From Bufo bufo (Eukaryota; Chordata; Amphibia; Anura; Bufonidae): a stretch of 64,000 bases of DNA. Both the position numbers and the translations under genes were made by a program. A model generated the notes under the pieces. That model was not told the DNA's origin. It worked only from the letters and a program-made list of their open reading frames with translations, and searched no databases. Below are positions 34,338 to 45,427 of the stretch, piece after piece (position 1 is the first letter of the stretch; every line of letters begins with the position of its first letter). The stretch lies in NCBI RefSeq assembly GCF_905171765.1, contig NC_053392.1:395464119-395528118 (forward strand). The letters are read 5' to 3'.

Positions 34338-35256
34338 CAGTACAGACCAGAAGTTTGGACACACCTTCTCATTCAAAGAGTTTTCTTTATTTTCATGACT
34401 ATGAAGGCATCAAAACTATGAATTAACACATGTGGAATTATATACATAACAAACAAGTGTGAAACCACTGAAAATATGTCATATTCTAGGTTCTTCAAAG
34501 TAGCCATCTTTTGCTTTGATTACTGCTTTGTACACTCTTGGCATTCTCTTGATGAGCTTCAAGAGGTAGTCCCCTGAAATGGTTTTCACTTCACAGGTGT
34601 GCCCTGTCAGGTTTAATAAGTGGGATTTCTTGCCTTATAAATGGGGTTGGGACCATCAGTTGCATTGAGGAGAAGTCAGGTGGATACACAGCTGATAGTC
34701 CTACTGAATAGACTGTTAGAATTTGTATTATGGCAAGAAAAAAGCAGCTAAGTAAAGAAAAACTAGTGGCCATCATTACTTTAAGAAATGAAGGTCAGTC
34801 AGTCAGCCGAAAAATTGGGAAAACTTTGAAAGTAAGGGCTATTTGACCATGAAGGAGAGTGATGGGGTGCTGCGCCAGATTACCTGGCCTCCACAGTCAC
34901 CGGACCTGAACCCAATCGAGATGGTTTGGGGTGAGCTGGACCGCAGAGTGAAGGCAAAAGGGCCAACAAGTGCTAAGCATCTCTGGGAACTCCTTCAAGA
35001 CTGTTGGAAGACCATTTCAAGGGACTACCTCTTGAAGCTCATCAAGAGAATGCCAAGAGTGTGCAAAGCAGTAATCAAAGCAAAAGGTGGCTACTTTGAA
35101 GAACCTAGAATATGACATATTTTCAGTTGTTTCACACTTGTTTGTTGTGTATATAATTCCACATGTGTTAATTCATAGTTTTGATGCCTTCATAGTCATG
35201 AAAATAAAGAAAACTCTTTGAATGAGAAGGTGTGTCCAAACTTTTGGTCTGTAGTG
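34338..35256 (+). mobile_element. Internally deleted Tc1-like element, copy 2
   Basis: Same ends as the copy at 2451 (CAGTACAGACCAGAAGTTTG), flanked by TA at 34336-34337 and 35257-35258. An N-terminal scrap (MARKKQLSKEK) is fused out of frame to a 90-codon C-terminal piece (34843-35115) with SPDLNPIEMVWGELDRRVKA and MPRVCKAVIKAKGGYFEEPR. The deletion junction ('gtaagggctatttgaccatg') is the same as in copy 1, so both come from one deleted parent. It lacks two of three catalytic acids and must be non-autonomous. Confidence 0.93.
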
Positions 35257-36574
35257 TATACTGAAGTAAATAACCTTTTAAGAATGGATGATGATGGAGA
35301 GAAACTGGTGTAAGCAAAAACATGTTTAAATAAAAAATGAAAATGGCAGTGTATTTAAAATCATTATCCTAGGGCTCCTGCCTATGTCTGCATTAAGGCT
35401 GCCTACAACCTTTTTTTGCTTCTCCAGACATAAAGTACCGACTTTTTGAAACAACATGGAGGCTGTGTGGCTCTGTAAAAACACACATGGTAATCATATA
35501 CTGCTGTACAAGGTCCATGCCGTTACACTGATAGACTTGGGCTTCCTGAATGCGAGTCCATTGACTTAGCAGATGATACAAGAGATATGCAAATTTTTTA
35601 TTCATTTTCATAATGATCATCCTATATTAGAATCATCCAAGTCAAAGTACTACTGCATACAAAGCCTTGTTATGTAATATTGATGACCTATCCTCAGGAT
35701 AGGTAATACATTTCCAATTGGTAGAGCTCTTTGAAGGAGCTGCCTTCTCTTTAATGTTCACCTTCATGCCATCTACATTGTAGTGGTGGTGCGGGGTAAT
35801 TACAGCTTCCTCTTCCATTCACTTAAATGGGACGATTGGCTGTAATTACACTCCACCACTTCAATGAAGATGGCATGCAGGTAAATATTGAAGAGGACAC
35901 AGCGCCTTCACTAGCGCTACGTACGGTCAGTCGCACTGTCAAGCCGTACGCTAAGGGAATATGGAAATTATAGAGGAGGGTCTCTCTCAAGGCCCCAGGG
36001 CAGGGAAGCTCTGCAAATGGCTGTCCTGAGACCACATTGTTTCTTGGTAATTCAACTGGATGACTGTAATTATCTAAAACAGATTTATTTTTTTAATCTA
36101 TGGCCTACAGTCTTTATATCCACTTATGGACCACAAAAGTTTTATCTAATCTCAATTACAGGGGTAATTTTATATTGCAAATCACATAGCATAGTAGATT
36201 TCCGAAAACAGTCGAACCAAAGCTGAAATGACAGACACAATCTAACCCTTTGAATATCAGAGATGAGAAACTTATGTCATTTCATTTCTGGCCACTAATA
36301 TGATGTATATCATGTTCTAAAATCTATTATAATAGCATTATAATAGCTAGGTCTCCATTTCTAAGCCTTATGAAGCAGATTAACTAACCAAAATGTTCGA
36401 AATTCTGGCTGAAATTGCCACAATTGGTCACTTTTTTGGTATCGCTCAACTGGGGACATTGCTTAGCAGGAGATTGTGTGGCTTAGAATGCATCATTGTG
36501 CATCAAAATTGCAGCAAAATTTTGGCACAAAATGTTGGCTCAAAGTAAGTCAACTAATAGGTGGTGTAAAGTCA
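35257..36574. other. AT-rich DNA with a foldback remnant
   Basis: At about 35,676-35,912 two arms of about 70 bp ('ttcatgccatctacattgta' and its loose complement) flank 'cattcacttaaatgg', beginning with a half copy of the 'gatgacctatcctcaggata' palindrome. This is a T2-like remnant. The rest shows nothing recognisable. Confidence 0.5.
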
Positions 36575-37109
36575 CACATATGCAGGGCCGGCGCTACCAT
36601 AGAGGCAAGGAGGACAATTGCCCCCGGGCCCCCGACTCCTTAGGGGCCCCCTGCGCCGGCCCGGCCGCAACTACTACTATATCTATAATTCTATTGTGTG
36701 CCTGTAATTAAAATCGGGCTGGAGTCTGGAGTGGAGGGGCCGCTGTGCCTGCGCTGCTTGTCTCTTTAAGAGATCCGAGACTGGAGCAGCGGCATGCACA
36801 GCACAGGCAAGGCAGGCACGTCTATCGTCTGGCTGACGTACGTTGCCACAGGCTTCGCCCCCCCCCCCCCCCCGCCCAGAGCAGAGAACTTGGATTGAAG
36901 GAGCAAGCAAAGCAGTGGTGTACCTACCATATAGGCAGACCACGCAGCTGCTATGGACCCGTGAGGAAGGGGGGCCCGCAGTGGAGGAGAGTCCCGCCCC
37001 CATCTATCTTCCTAACTTTCTCCCATCTGCTAGCCCTGCCTCCCGCCTGCTAGCTCCGCCTCCCGCCTGATTCCTCTGGATTGCCACAACCCCACCAGTA
37101 ATGAAGTAA

Positions 37110-38170
37110 GTGAGGACTTGTAGGTGAGGACAGTGCAGAGGTGTGTGTGTTCACTCAGCTTTCCCAGGCTATTCCTCTGCACATATGCCATTCAGAACAG
37201 GAGGAAAGCTGGGTGCTATTATGTAATGTGACTCAGCTTTCCTGATGTCCTGTATGGCACAAGTGCAGAGGCAGGAGAAGATATGAGGGGAGGTGGGAGT
37301 TGTGTTAGGCTACTTTCACACTAGCGTTCGGGGTTCCGCTTGTGAGCTCCGTTTGAAGGCTCTCCCAAGCGGCCCCGAACGGATCCGTACTGCCCCAATG
37401 CATTCTGAGTGGATGCAGATCCGCTCAGAATGCCTCAGTCTGGCACAGTTTGGCCTCCGTTCCGCTCAGCAGGCGGACACCCGAACGCTGCTTGCAGCGT
37501 TCGGGTGTCCGCCTGACCGTGCGGAGCCAAATGGATCCGTCCAGACTTACAATGTAAGTCAATGGGGACGGATCTGTTTAAAGTTGACACAATATGGTGC
37601 AATTTCAAACGGATCCGTCCCCTATTGACTTTCAATGCAAAGTCAGGACGGATCCTTCTGACTAACTTTTACACTTAGATTTTTTTCTGAAATATAATGC
37701 AGACAGATCTGTTCTGAACGGATACCATCGTTTGCATTATAGGAGCGGATCCGTCTGTGCAGACATCAGACGGACCCGCTCTGAACGCTAGTGTGAAAGT
37801 AGCCTTACTCGGCTTTCTCAGACTATTCTCATGTCTCTCCACATGTGCCATGCAGGACAGCAGAAAAGCTGGGTGCTATTACATCATGTAATGTCACTCA
37901 GATTTCCTGCTATCCTGCAAGGCATAAATGCAGATAATAAGAACATGGAAAGGCAGGGGGGAGGGGTTCACCCAACTTTCCCAGAGACTCCTGTCTCTGC
38001 ACATGTGTCATGCAGGATAGCAAGTAATGTCAGTGTCTCCCAGCTGTCCTGCATGACACAGAGGATGGGGGGAGGGGGGCACTTACTTCCTCAAACTTTT
38101 CTCATGTCTCTGCGCATGTGCAATGCTGGACAGCAGGAAAGTTGGGTGGTATTACATCATGTAATGCCCC
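37110..38170. repeat. Diverged tandem repeats around the nested Harbinger MITE
   Basis: Four or more units of 'ctcagctttcc.ag.ctattc..gtctctgcacatgtgccatgcaggacagcaggaaagctgggtgctattacatcatgtaatg' are seen, two before and others after the MITE. Confidence 0.65.
37308..37804. mobile_element. Harbinger-type MITE, copy 4 (nested)
   Basis: Ends GGCTACTTTCACACTAGCG and its complement, flanked by TTA at 37305-37307 and 37805-37807. At least eight ACGGATCCGT-like words lie inside. It is nested in the hAT-type element, so it is younger. Confidence 0.9.
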
Positions 38171-38199
38171 AGATTCTTGTCAATATATGCTGAACACCG

Positions 38200-38720
38200 C
38201 CGGGAGCCAGGGTGGGCGGGGCTAGTATACTGGCACTGGGACGGGTGGGATGGATCCCAGTTTAATCAACCAACCTACCAGTAATCCCCCCCCCCCCCAA
38301 TGCACATTTCTCCAGTCCAACTGTCCAAACAGAACCAGGGCGGGCTAGTATACTGGCACTGGGATGGGTGAGATGGTGCCTGGGATGGATCCGACCCAGT
38401 TTAATCAACCAACCTACCAGTAACTGGTTGGTTGATTAAACTGGATCGGGATCCATCCCAGTCTGGTAGGTTGGTTGATTAAACTGGATCGGATCCATCC
38501 CAGGCACCATCTCACCCATCCCAGTGCCAGTATACTAGCCCGCCCTGGTTCTGTTTGGACAATTGGACTAGAGAAATGTGCATTTGGGGGGTGTGAGGGG
38601 GCCAGTTACTGGTAGGTTGGTTGATTAAACTGGGTCGGATCCATCCCAGTCACCATCTCACCAATGCCAGTGTACTAGCCTGCCCTGGTTCTGTTTGGAG
38701 TCAGTTGGACTGGAGAAATG
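38200..38720. repeat. Large imperfect palindrome
   Basis: Arms of about 190 bp face each other around 38,418 ('ccagtaactgg'). Each arm has 'gcacatttctccagtccaac', 'agaaccagggcgggctagta' and 'ccagtttaatcaaccaacct' or the complement. A further partial copy follows on the right. It could form a cruciform. Confidence 0.8.
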
Positions 38721-38877
38721 TGCATTTGGGGGGATTTTTACTTGTACATGTTGCTTTGCCACTTGCATTTGTTTTACAATACGGGACGTTAAAGTCAGCA
38801 AGTGTCATGTGGGGGGGGGCCCTTATTGTTTTCTGCCCCAGGGCCCCATTTCACCTAGAACCGGCCCTGCACATATG

Positions 38878-39714
38878 TGTTTAAAGATGTACCAAATTTA
38901 TCATCCCACTTGAATAAAACTCTCTAGTTTAACTTTAGCAGATAGTCCACAGCACTCTTTTAGTAATATGCAATTACTTGGATTTTATCACAGTAAGTCC
39001 AGACTCAAGAACAGAACAACAGAAACATCATGTAATGCATGTCTCAACTGTTGGACATTCTGGTCTGTAGACCATCATCAGTGAGTAGAAAAACAGGAAT
39101 AACATCAGTGTATTAGCAAAAGATGTTGGGAATAGTATAAAAATTAGTGTTGGCACGTCCTTCACTGGCACCCCTGTACTACGAGGTGTGCACGAATCAA
39201 ACATTCATCTTGTGGACGCATTTACAATCACAACATTTTACACAGCCACCTCCTGTGACTCGTGGAACGTCATAGACTATGTTTTGAGTGGAAATTTTAA
39301 CCCAGCACTTTCCAATTATTTGCCCAAAAATACGCTTAGTAACCTTAGTAGCCAAACTAGAGAAGCCATTGTCTGTTGGCTGTTGTGGCAGTTAGCCTGG
39401 ATATTCATCAGGTTGCAGATAGCAACCAATAACAGCTCAGCTTCTATTTTGCTACAGATCATTAATATGAGCTCTGATTGGTTGCTATAGGCAACGAAGG
39501 ACACTCTTAGTATAAGACAGCTTATGTGTAGGTTAATATTATTTTGATTGCGACGCTTAGCCAATGCTGTTGTAGAGGCTGAAGTAACTCACATGACCTT
39601 AAGTGTATACTAATTCTGAGGGGTTTTATATACTGTCAATTGAAGACAATAATGCCCCGTAAGAAAAGGAATTTGATTGGATGATTGTTGTCAGATGCTA
39701 AGAGAAAAGCTGTA
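38878..39714. other. Low-repeat DNA with a small foldback scrap
   Basis: At 39412-39498 'gttgcagatagcaaccaat' faces 'attggttgctataggcaac', a shortened relative of the MITE at 16288. No gene seen. Confidence 0.5.
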
Positions 39715-40434
39715 TAAGGGGACGAGTTATTATGGAAATCACTGTTAACAAGACGGGGTACTGTGGAGGTCACAAACAAAGGGCAGCTGCTGTGGAGGTC
39801 ACTGTTAAGGCAATAAGGTACTGTGAGGTCACTGTTAAGGGAGCGGGGTACTGTGTCAGTCACTGTTAAAGGGGAAGGCGCTGTGAAGGTCTCTTTTAAG
39901 GAGGCAGGGAGTGGTGGAGGTCACGGTTAAAAGGACTGTCCCCTATGGAGGTCACTATTAAAGGGCGGGGTGTTGTAGCGGTCACTGCTAAGGGAGCGAG
40001 TTCCTGCGGAGGTCACTGTCAAGGGGTTGGGATGCTGTTGAACTCACTGTTAAAGGGGCAGGCTGCTGTGAAGGTCAAAGATAAGGGGGTGGGCTGCTCT
40101 TGAGGTCCCATTTTAAGGACATGCTCTATTTTATGCGGAGCCGCGGACTGGAAGTTCGGGGCCGCGGACCGGAAATGCGGATGCGGACAGTACCCTGTGT
40201 GCTGTTTGGGTACGCACCCATTCCGCATAATTGCGGAACGAATCCAGACCCAAAGTGTGGACGTGTGAATGGATTCTAAGGAGGTGGGGCACTGTGGGGG
40301 GGTCAGTGTTAAGAGGTGGGGTGCTGTGGAGGTCACATTTTGGGGGAATACTCTCGATATATTTTAACGACACACACAAACATTAAATGAAATAGATTAA
40401 ATATACCCATGCGAAGCCGGGTCCTTCAGTTAGT
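39715..40434. repeat. Minisatellite with a possible Helitron-type 3' end
   Basis: Roughly 45-bp units read 'gg.actgtggaggtcactgttaaggg' and repeat about 14 times. A foreign stretch rich in 'gcggaccggaaatgcggatg' interrupts them at about 40,121-40,275. The block ends 'cccatgcgaagccgggtcct' then 'tcagttagt'. A short hairpin followed by a CTRRT-like end is typical of Helitrons, but here the last bases are TTAGT and no 5' end or helicase is seen, so that part is tentative. Confidence 0.55.
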
Positions 40435-41406
40435 AAGACTATATATAGGAACTCGGAGTGCATTTACATTTTTCTATTTGTCCATGTTGCTGTGTAATTT
40501 AGTGTTTATGTCAAAACTGGATAGCAGGTGTTTTTAGTAAAAACATTTTTATCTGAATTACAGAAATGTTCCATATCATTCTGTGTTTCTAAAATCAGAT
40601 CTTATAAAATATAAGAATTGATGAAGTAAAAAATATATTTGTACCATGTATGGATGCTAATTTAGTTTGAATTCTCCACATGTGAGATGTCTAATATTTT
40701 CCATTAATCACACTCATGGGAGGCTGGCTGTGATTGACAACCACATCTGCAGCAACGGCCAGCATCAGTGAAACCTCTAATCCCAACCATTTAATCCCTT
40801 AGACACTTTCAATACTGAGAAGTATAAACCAAGAGCTCCTCTTTTACCTCAATGTGAAGCCTGACAATGTTATTATTGGTGCTCCTACTTCTATATAGGT
40901 GAAAGGAGTCCAAATTAAGACCCTCAGGGTTGTCCTATGATGATAATGCCATACATATGTGTACATTGTGCACTGGCATAAAGTAATATGTGAATGCTGG
41001 TGATGAGTGAAGTTTTTAAAAATTAGATTTGGCTGCTTTGCCGTACTTCGACAAGAAGTTCGGATTCTTTACGAAGGAATTCATCATGAATTGCATTCCA
41101 TTGTATGTAGCAGACGTCGCCCCCATCATTTAACCTCTCAGCTGCTGAGCGGTTTAACGCTAATCGCAGCATCTGAGAGTCACAATTGAAGCCTTTCAGG
41201 GGTTAATCAGGGCTTTAAAAAAACTAACAAATACTCACCTCATCCATTTGATCGTGGAGAGGCCGCCATGGCCATCTTGATTGAAGAAAACGTGACAGAT
41301 CTTGTGTGCGCTGACATGACAGAACCAGTGCCATGCAAACACAGTGCAAATGAACAGGATATATATCACAGCATACATATAAAATGCAGTTACACAGTAT
41401 TAAACA
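40435..41406. other. Low-repeat DNA
   Basis: No gene or element boundary recognised. Confidence 0.4.
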
Positions 41407-41414
41407 GTATAAGT

Positions 41415-41561
41415 CAGGCATCCTCAAACTGCGGCCCTCCAGCTGTTGCAAAACTACAACTCCCAGCCTGCCCGAACAGCCTACAGGTATCAGCCTACAG
41501 CAGGGAATTGTGGGAGTTGTAGTTTTACAACAGCTGGAGGGCCGCAGTTTGAGGATGCCTG
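41415..41561. mobile_element. Short palindromic hAT-type MITE with perfect duplication
   Basis: A 147-bp element starts CAGGCATCCTCAAACTGCGG and ends with the exact complement; the arms run about 60 bp. GTATAAGT flanks both sides (41407-41414, 41562-41569). An 8-bp duplication fits hAT. Confidence 0.92.
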
Positions 41562-41683
41562 GTATAAGTCAATGCAACAGGGGTAAATGTCCACAAATGT
41601 TCAAGTACCTCTGCTCCAGGGCACTACACTGTCACAGCCACTACACAGTGCTTCTAGCTCTGTATATTGCATAGTTTAGGTTG

Positions 41684-41804
41684 CAGCTGGTGCCTGAAAC
41701 AGCTGATTGGTGGGGGTGCTGGTTTTTGGACCCCCACCAATCTGATATTGATGACCTCTTCTTAGGATAGATCATTAATTACTGTAGCTCAGACAAACCT
41801 TTAA
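41684..41804. mobile_element. Partial T2-like element
   Basis: Contains 'cccccaccaatctgatattg' and 'gatgacctcttcttaggata', ending 'gacaaacctttaa' with TTAA at 41801-41804. Only the right part is recognisable. Confidence 0.5.
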
Positions 41805-41813
41805 ATTATAGAG

Positions 41814-42195
41814 TAGTGATGAGCAAACCCGAACTGCAACTTTGATAGTTTGGGTACCCGTCCCCAAACCCAGACTCCGGGTTCGGGTTCAGTGTTCAGG
41901 TGTCTTTTTAATTACTTTATTATTTTCCATTATAACATGGTTATATCGGGAAATAATGACATTCTTAAGACGGAATGCAAAAGGGACTCCTTAAAAGGCA
42001 TTCCATTTGACATTCCGTCATAATTAAAGTCTAAGGGTAGCATAACGGATCCGTGAAGTTTGGGTCCCCATTGACTTGAATGGGGTTTGCGTTCGGTGTC
42101 AAGTTCGGGTCAAGTGCAGGTCCTGAACCCAAAGTTTGACCTGAAGTTTGGCTGAACCCAGAGAACCCGAACTTCCACGGCTTTGCCCATCCCTA
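41814..42195. mobile_element. hAT-type MITE with TAGTGATGAGCAA ends
   Basis: Starts TAGTGATGAGCAAACCCGA and ends 'ggctttgcccatcccta'. The flanks TTATAGAG (41806-41813) and TTATAGGG (42196-42203) match 7 of 8. The interior has inverted blocks of 'gggttcgggtt' and 'aacccgaac' type. The TIR is shared with E1 and E2. Confidence 0.85.
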
Positions 42196-42203
42196 TTATA
42201 GGG

Positions 42204-44080
42204 CAATTTCTATGTACCTGAAAATGTTGCCTAAAATATACTTTTTACATTTAGCTATATGTGAGCATTTTTTAAAATGTTTCTTCCAAATGACACAAAC
42301 TGAGAAATTCCTGTCTTATAGATTTTCCAACGAGGGATACACTGTAGTCACCTTTGGATTTTAGAGGGGCTCAGACTCAACTCTTGTCAATGTCCCCAAG
42401 TGATGAATTTTAGCCTAAAGTAAAAAAAATATTGTTACATGAAAATGCTAGCTGTGGCTACAGATAACCTCCGCTGCTCTTAACAGAAGTAATCTGTGGT
42501 GCAATTTATCTATGAGCAGGCCCCGGTGTAATGGAGGCCAGCTTGTAAAATGAGTAATCTTAATGTACTGTTCCATTACAGGCTTTAATGATAACATGCA
42601 CAGTATCCTCATGTAATAGCCAACAATATATCACCTGGCAAACCATGTGAGTTCAATTTTCTTCAAGCTTGTGTTGGGATCAGGACTGGAATGTATTTAG
42701 AGTTCCTAGTATGATTATTTCTTCTAAAACTGACCTTCTTTGCTTTGAAGGAATATAAGTAGGATCCTTACACATTGTTAAATGGGTTTTTCAGGGTTTT
42801 CCATTGATCTCCTATTGTTACTAAAGGCTATTCATGGTTGTCTTTATCAGTCTAAACCAGGGTTACACACATTTTTTTGTGTCCAGATGGTTGAGGGCCA
42901 CACAGTTGAGTGGCATAGTGAGTCTAATCCTAGGTATCACACTAATCAGAAGAACAAAGGAGCTGAGGCATCTTCTGTGGCCTCATTTTGAAGAACATTG
43001 GATATTCTGTGGGTCAAATTCCCAACAATCACACATTAATGATGTGTCTTACAGGACTTGTCTTTGTTAGAGACATGCTGTATATGGATGTTAAACAGTA
43101 GGATCTACTTAGAAATCCTTCTATGGGTCACAGCAGAGGGCCACTAACAAGCAATATTTTCTGGTTGGCTGTGGCAAAATCAGCAATTTGGGGTCTTGGG
43201 AGTTGGATGAGCTGATCACTGTTGTGGCTTCCATATTAAATGGGTTGCAATAATTTTTCACATACAGAGGTCAATAATAATTATTTTGCTATCACAGATT
43301 GCCACATCATTGGTTACATCGATCAAGGAAGTACGTGGTCAATTTAATATACATTCAAAATGGATGCAATAAACAAATCCTCACATAAACTCTCCAAGGT
43401 TATTCCTAAAAAAACATTGAACAAAAACTATACATTTAGGAGATTTAGGAGAGAATGGTAATGAATAGCAGGACACATAATAGGATTAACAACACAATGG
43501 TTCTATCCACAAAGCGTTTTCCTGAGATAGCTCATTTTCTCTTTGTGTTAAGCCTGCACAAAATAAACTGCAATTTGAATGACTTTCTTTATAAATGATT
43601 TTTTAACTAATTTATGTCTGGCCAGAAAACTCTTTGCAAATTCAAACATGAAATGTTAATTAAGTCAATGCCCTTATGTTATTGTGATCCCACCAAACAG
43701 ATGCAAAACACCTGTCATTAAAGTAAGACGAACATGTCCAAAGTCATCTTTACAAAGAACAAAAGGATCCCACCTGCGTACGCTGATATTCTGAATACGC
43801 GCACAACACAATGCATCAGCCTTCCTTCTTTCTCCTGGATGACATCTAATTCATGGAAAGGGCATGTTGTGATTAATGATGATATGAGAAGATGACACTA
43901 CATAAGACAATTACTTATGACAAGACACAAAGTAGAAGGAACTATAGCTTTTAGTGAACAAATAAATCTGAAAAATCGGTCAAAATGTAGCCTAGTATAC
44001 CAGATATAATGACGATATTCCACTGGTGCTATGCACTATTCCTATACTCTGTGGTGCAGTATCGCAGCAGTACCGCACTT
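42204..44080. other. Low-repeat DNA
   Basis: No gene. A 'ccagggttacacacattttttt' region at about 42,855 followed by 'gagggccacacag' resembles ends of some hAT repeats, but no partner end was found. About 42,480-42,680 is compositionally balanced and repeat-free. Confidence 0.45.
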
Positions 44081-44109
44081 CCTGCTGCTCAAAAATTCCT
44101 CAGTATAAA

Positions 44110-44995
44110 AACTCTATTTAGGATACCGCGCACTACCCTTCCCGATATCCTTACTGGTTCCCCTGCTCGAAAAGACCACAGATACTTGCCAATACAAAAC
44201 CAAGGTTACTTTGTTGTTGATCCTCCTTCCGTGGTCTATACTTTTCCTTATCATGCAGGCTTGAATCCAGGGTATATCTGGTCTGGTATCTATACTTTGG
44301 GGTGCGCCCCCCGGCCGATGGCGCCGCTCCGTTCTAGTAAGTTAAAAGCTTGCGCTCACGTGGAGCAGTTAGTGTAGTCACTATTCGAGCTACGGGTCGT
44401 TGCGAGTGCCAAACTTTCAATGCATTTTGGACAGTACGCTGTCCTTTGTCATGGAATCAACCTGGCTCTCATAGATACCATCCTTGTATACTTCATCGGT
44501 TTCTCTGCCTTAACCCTTCATTCACCACCTTATGCATATAATAAACTACTAGCAACATTATTTTTCTTCTCACAATGATTTATTTTAACCCCATTAATCA
44601 AAAGCAAACAGTTCTATTTCAGCATTTAGGCCCATAGGTGCCAATGTGTTCATATTGAAAATCCACCTTGTTTCTGTTCTGGGCATACTTTTGATATAAT
44701 CACCTCCCAGTTTATCCATTTTCACTATTTCCAACCCACGAAATGTTAACCCTTTTAACTTTCCTTCATGTTTCTCTATATAGTGCCTCCATAGTGGATG
44801 CCCCTCAAACTTTATTTGAATATTATATACATGTTCTCCCATTCTTTTCTTTAATTGTCTCTTTGTGCGGCCAATATAGACTTTATCACAGGGACATGTA
44901 ATTACGTATATATTACCCCCCAACTCTGACATGTAATTTGTTCCCTAATCTCATATTTATATGAACCGTCTCTATTCTCTATTTGGGCTTGTTTT
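44110..44995 (-). mobile_element. 5'-truncated PLE 3' end, left arm
   Basis: On the minus strand this holds the last part of a Penelope-like element: the endonuclease coding end (44594-44992) and about 480 bp of downstream terminal sequence. That tail contains 'tgacaaaggacagcgtactgtcc' at 44421-44451. The right arm at 45044-45892 is its reverse complement with many mismatches, so the two form a long inverted repeat with a loop of about 50 bp. Confidence 0.85.
44594..44992 (-). pseudogene. PLE GIY-YIG endonuclease domain (C-terminal fragment)
   Basis: The main frame (44594-44932) contains IYVITCPCDKVYIGRTKRQL then KKRMGEHVYNI and ends ETRWIFNMNTLAPMG... to a stop. The GIY part is IYV, the YIG part is VYIG, and the CPC between them is the cysteine pair typical of Penelope-like elements. 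The arginine (GRTKRQLKKR) and the H/N region (GEHVYNIQ) are also present. Upstream, to about 44,992, the frame continues as KQAQIENRDGSYKYEIREQ after a small disruption (the codon for SWG has shifted). The reverse transcriptase part is missing, so it is a 5'-truncated copy. Confidence 0.85.
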
Positions 44996-45043
44996 TTGTG
45001 ATTTTCTGCAAAATTTATTAAAAGGTTTTTATCCATGTAAAAG

Positions 45044-45427
45044 ATGTTTGGCATGCAAAAAAAATCACAAAAAAACATAAAACAAGCCCAAATAGAGATT
45101 CATAGTTGGGGGGTAATATATGCAATTACATGTCCCTGTTATAAAGTCTATATTGGCTGTACAAAGAGACAATTAAAGAAAAGAATGGGAGAACATGTAT
45201 ATAATATTCAAAGAAAGTTTGAGGGGCATCCACTATCGAGGCACTATATAGAGAAAAATGAAGAAAAGTTTGAAGGGTCAACATTTTGTGGATTGGAAAT
45301 AGTGAAAATGGACAAAGTAAAAAATGGACAAAGTATGTCAAGAACAGAAACAAGGTGGATTTTAAATATGAACACATTGGCACCTATGGGCCTATATGCT
45401 GAAATAGAACTGTTTGCTTTTGCTTAA
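45044..45427 (+). pseudogene. PLE GIY-YIG endonuclease domain (C-terminal fragment, second copy)
   Basis: The 127-codon frame contains VIYAITCPCYKVYIGCTKRQ then LKKRMGEHVYNI and ends TRWILNMNTLAPMGLYAEIE. It is a close relative of the left arm. It lacks about 15 codons just before SWG that the left arm keeps, and the GRTKR arginine is a cysteine (GCTKR), a change at a position normally conserved next to YIG. It starts without its reverse transcriptase, so it cannot be functional alone. Confidence 0.85.

Larger units (their letters stand above)
36583..38869. mobile_element. hAT-type composite element with perfect 8-bp duplication
   Basis: It begins CAGGGCCGGCGCTA and ends 'agaaccggccctg'; CACATATG occurs at both 36575-36582 and 38870-38877. 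No transposase is encoded, so at 2,287 bp it is non-autonomous. The interior holds long C runs (about 36,858 and 38,287), repeated 'ctcagctttcc...gtcctg' units, a nested Harbinger MITE (37308-37804) and a large palindrome (38200-38720). Confidence 0.85.
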
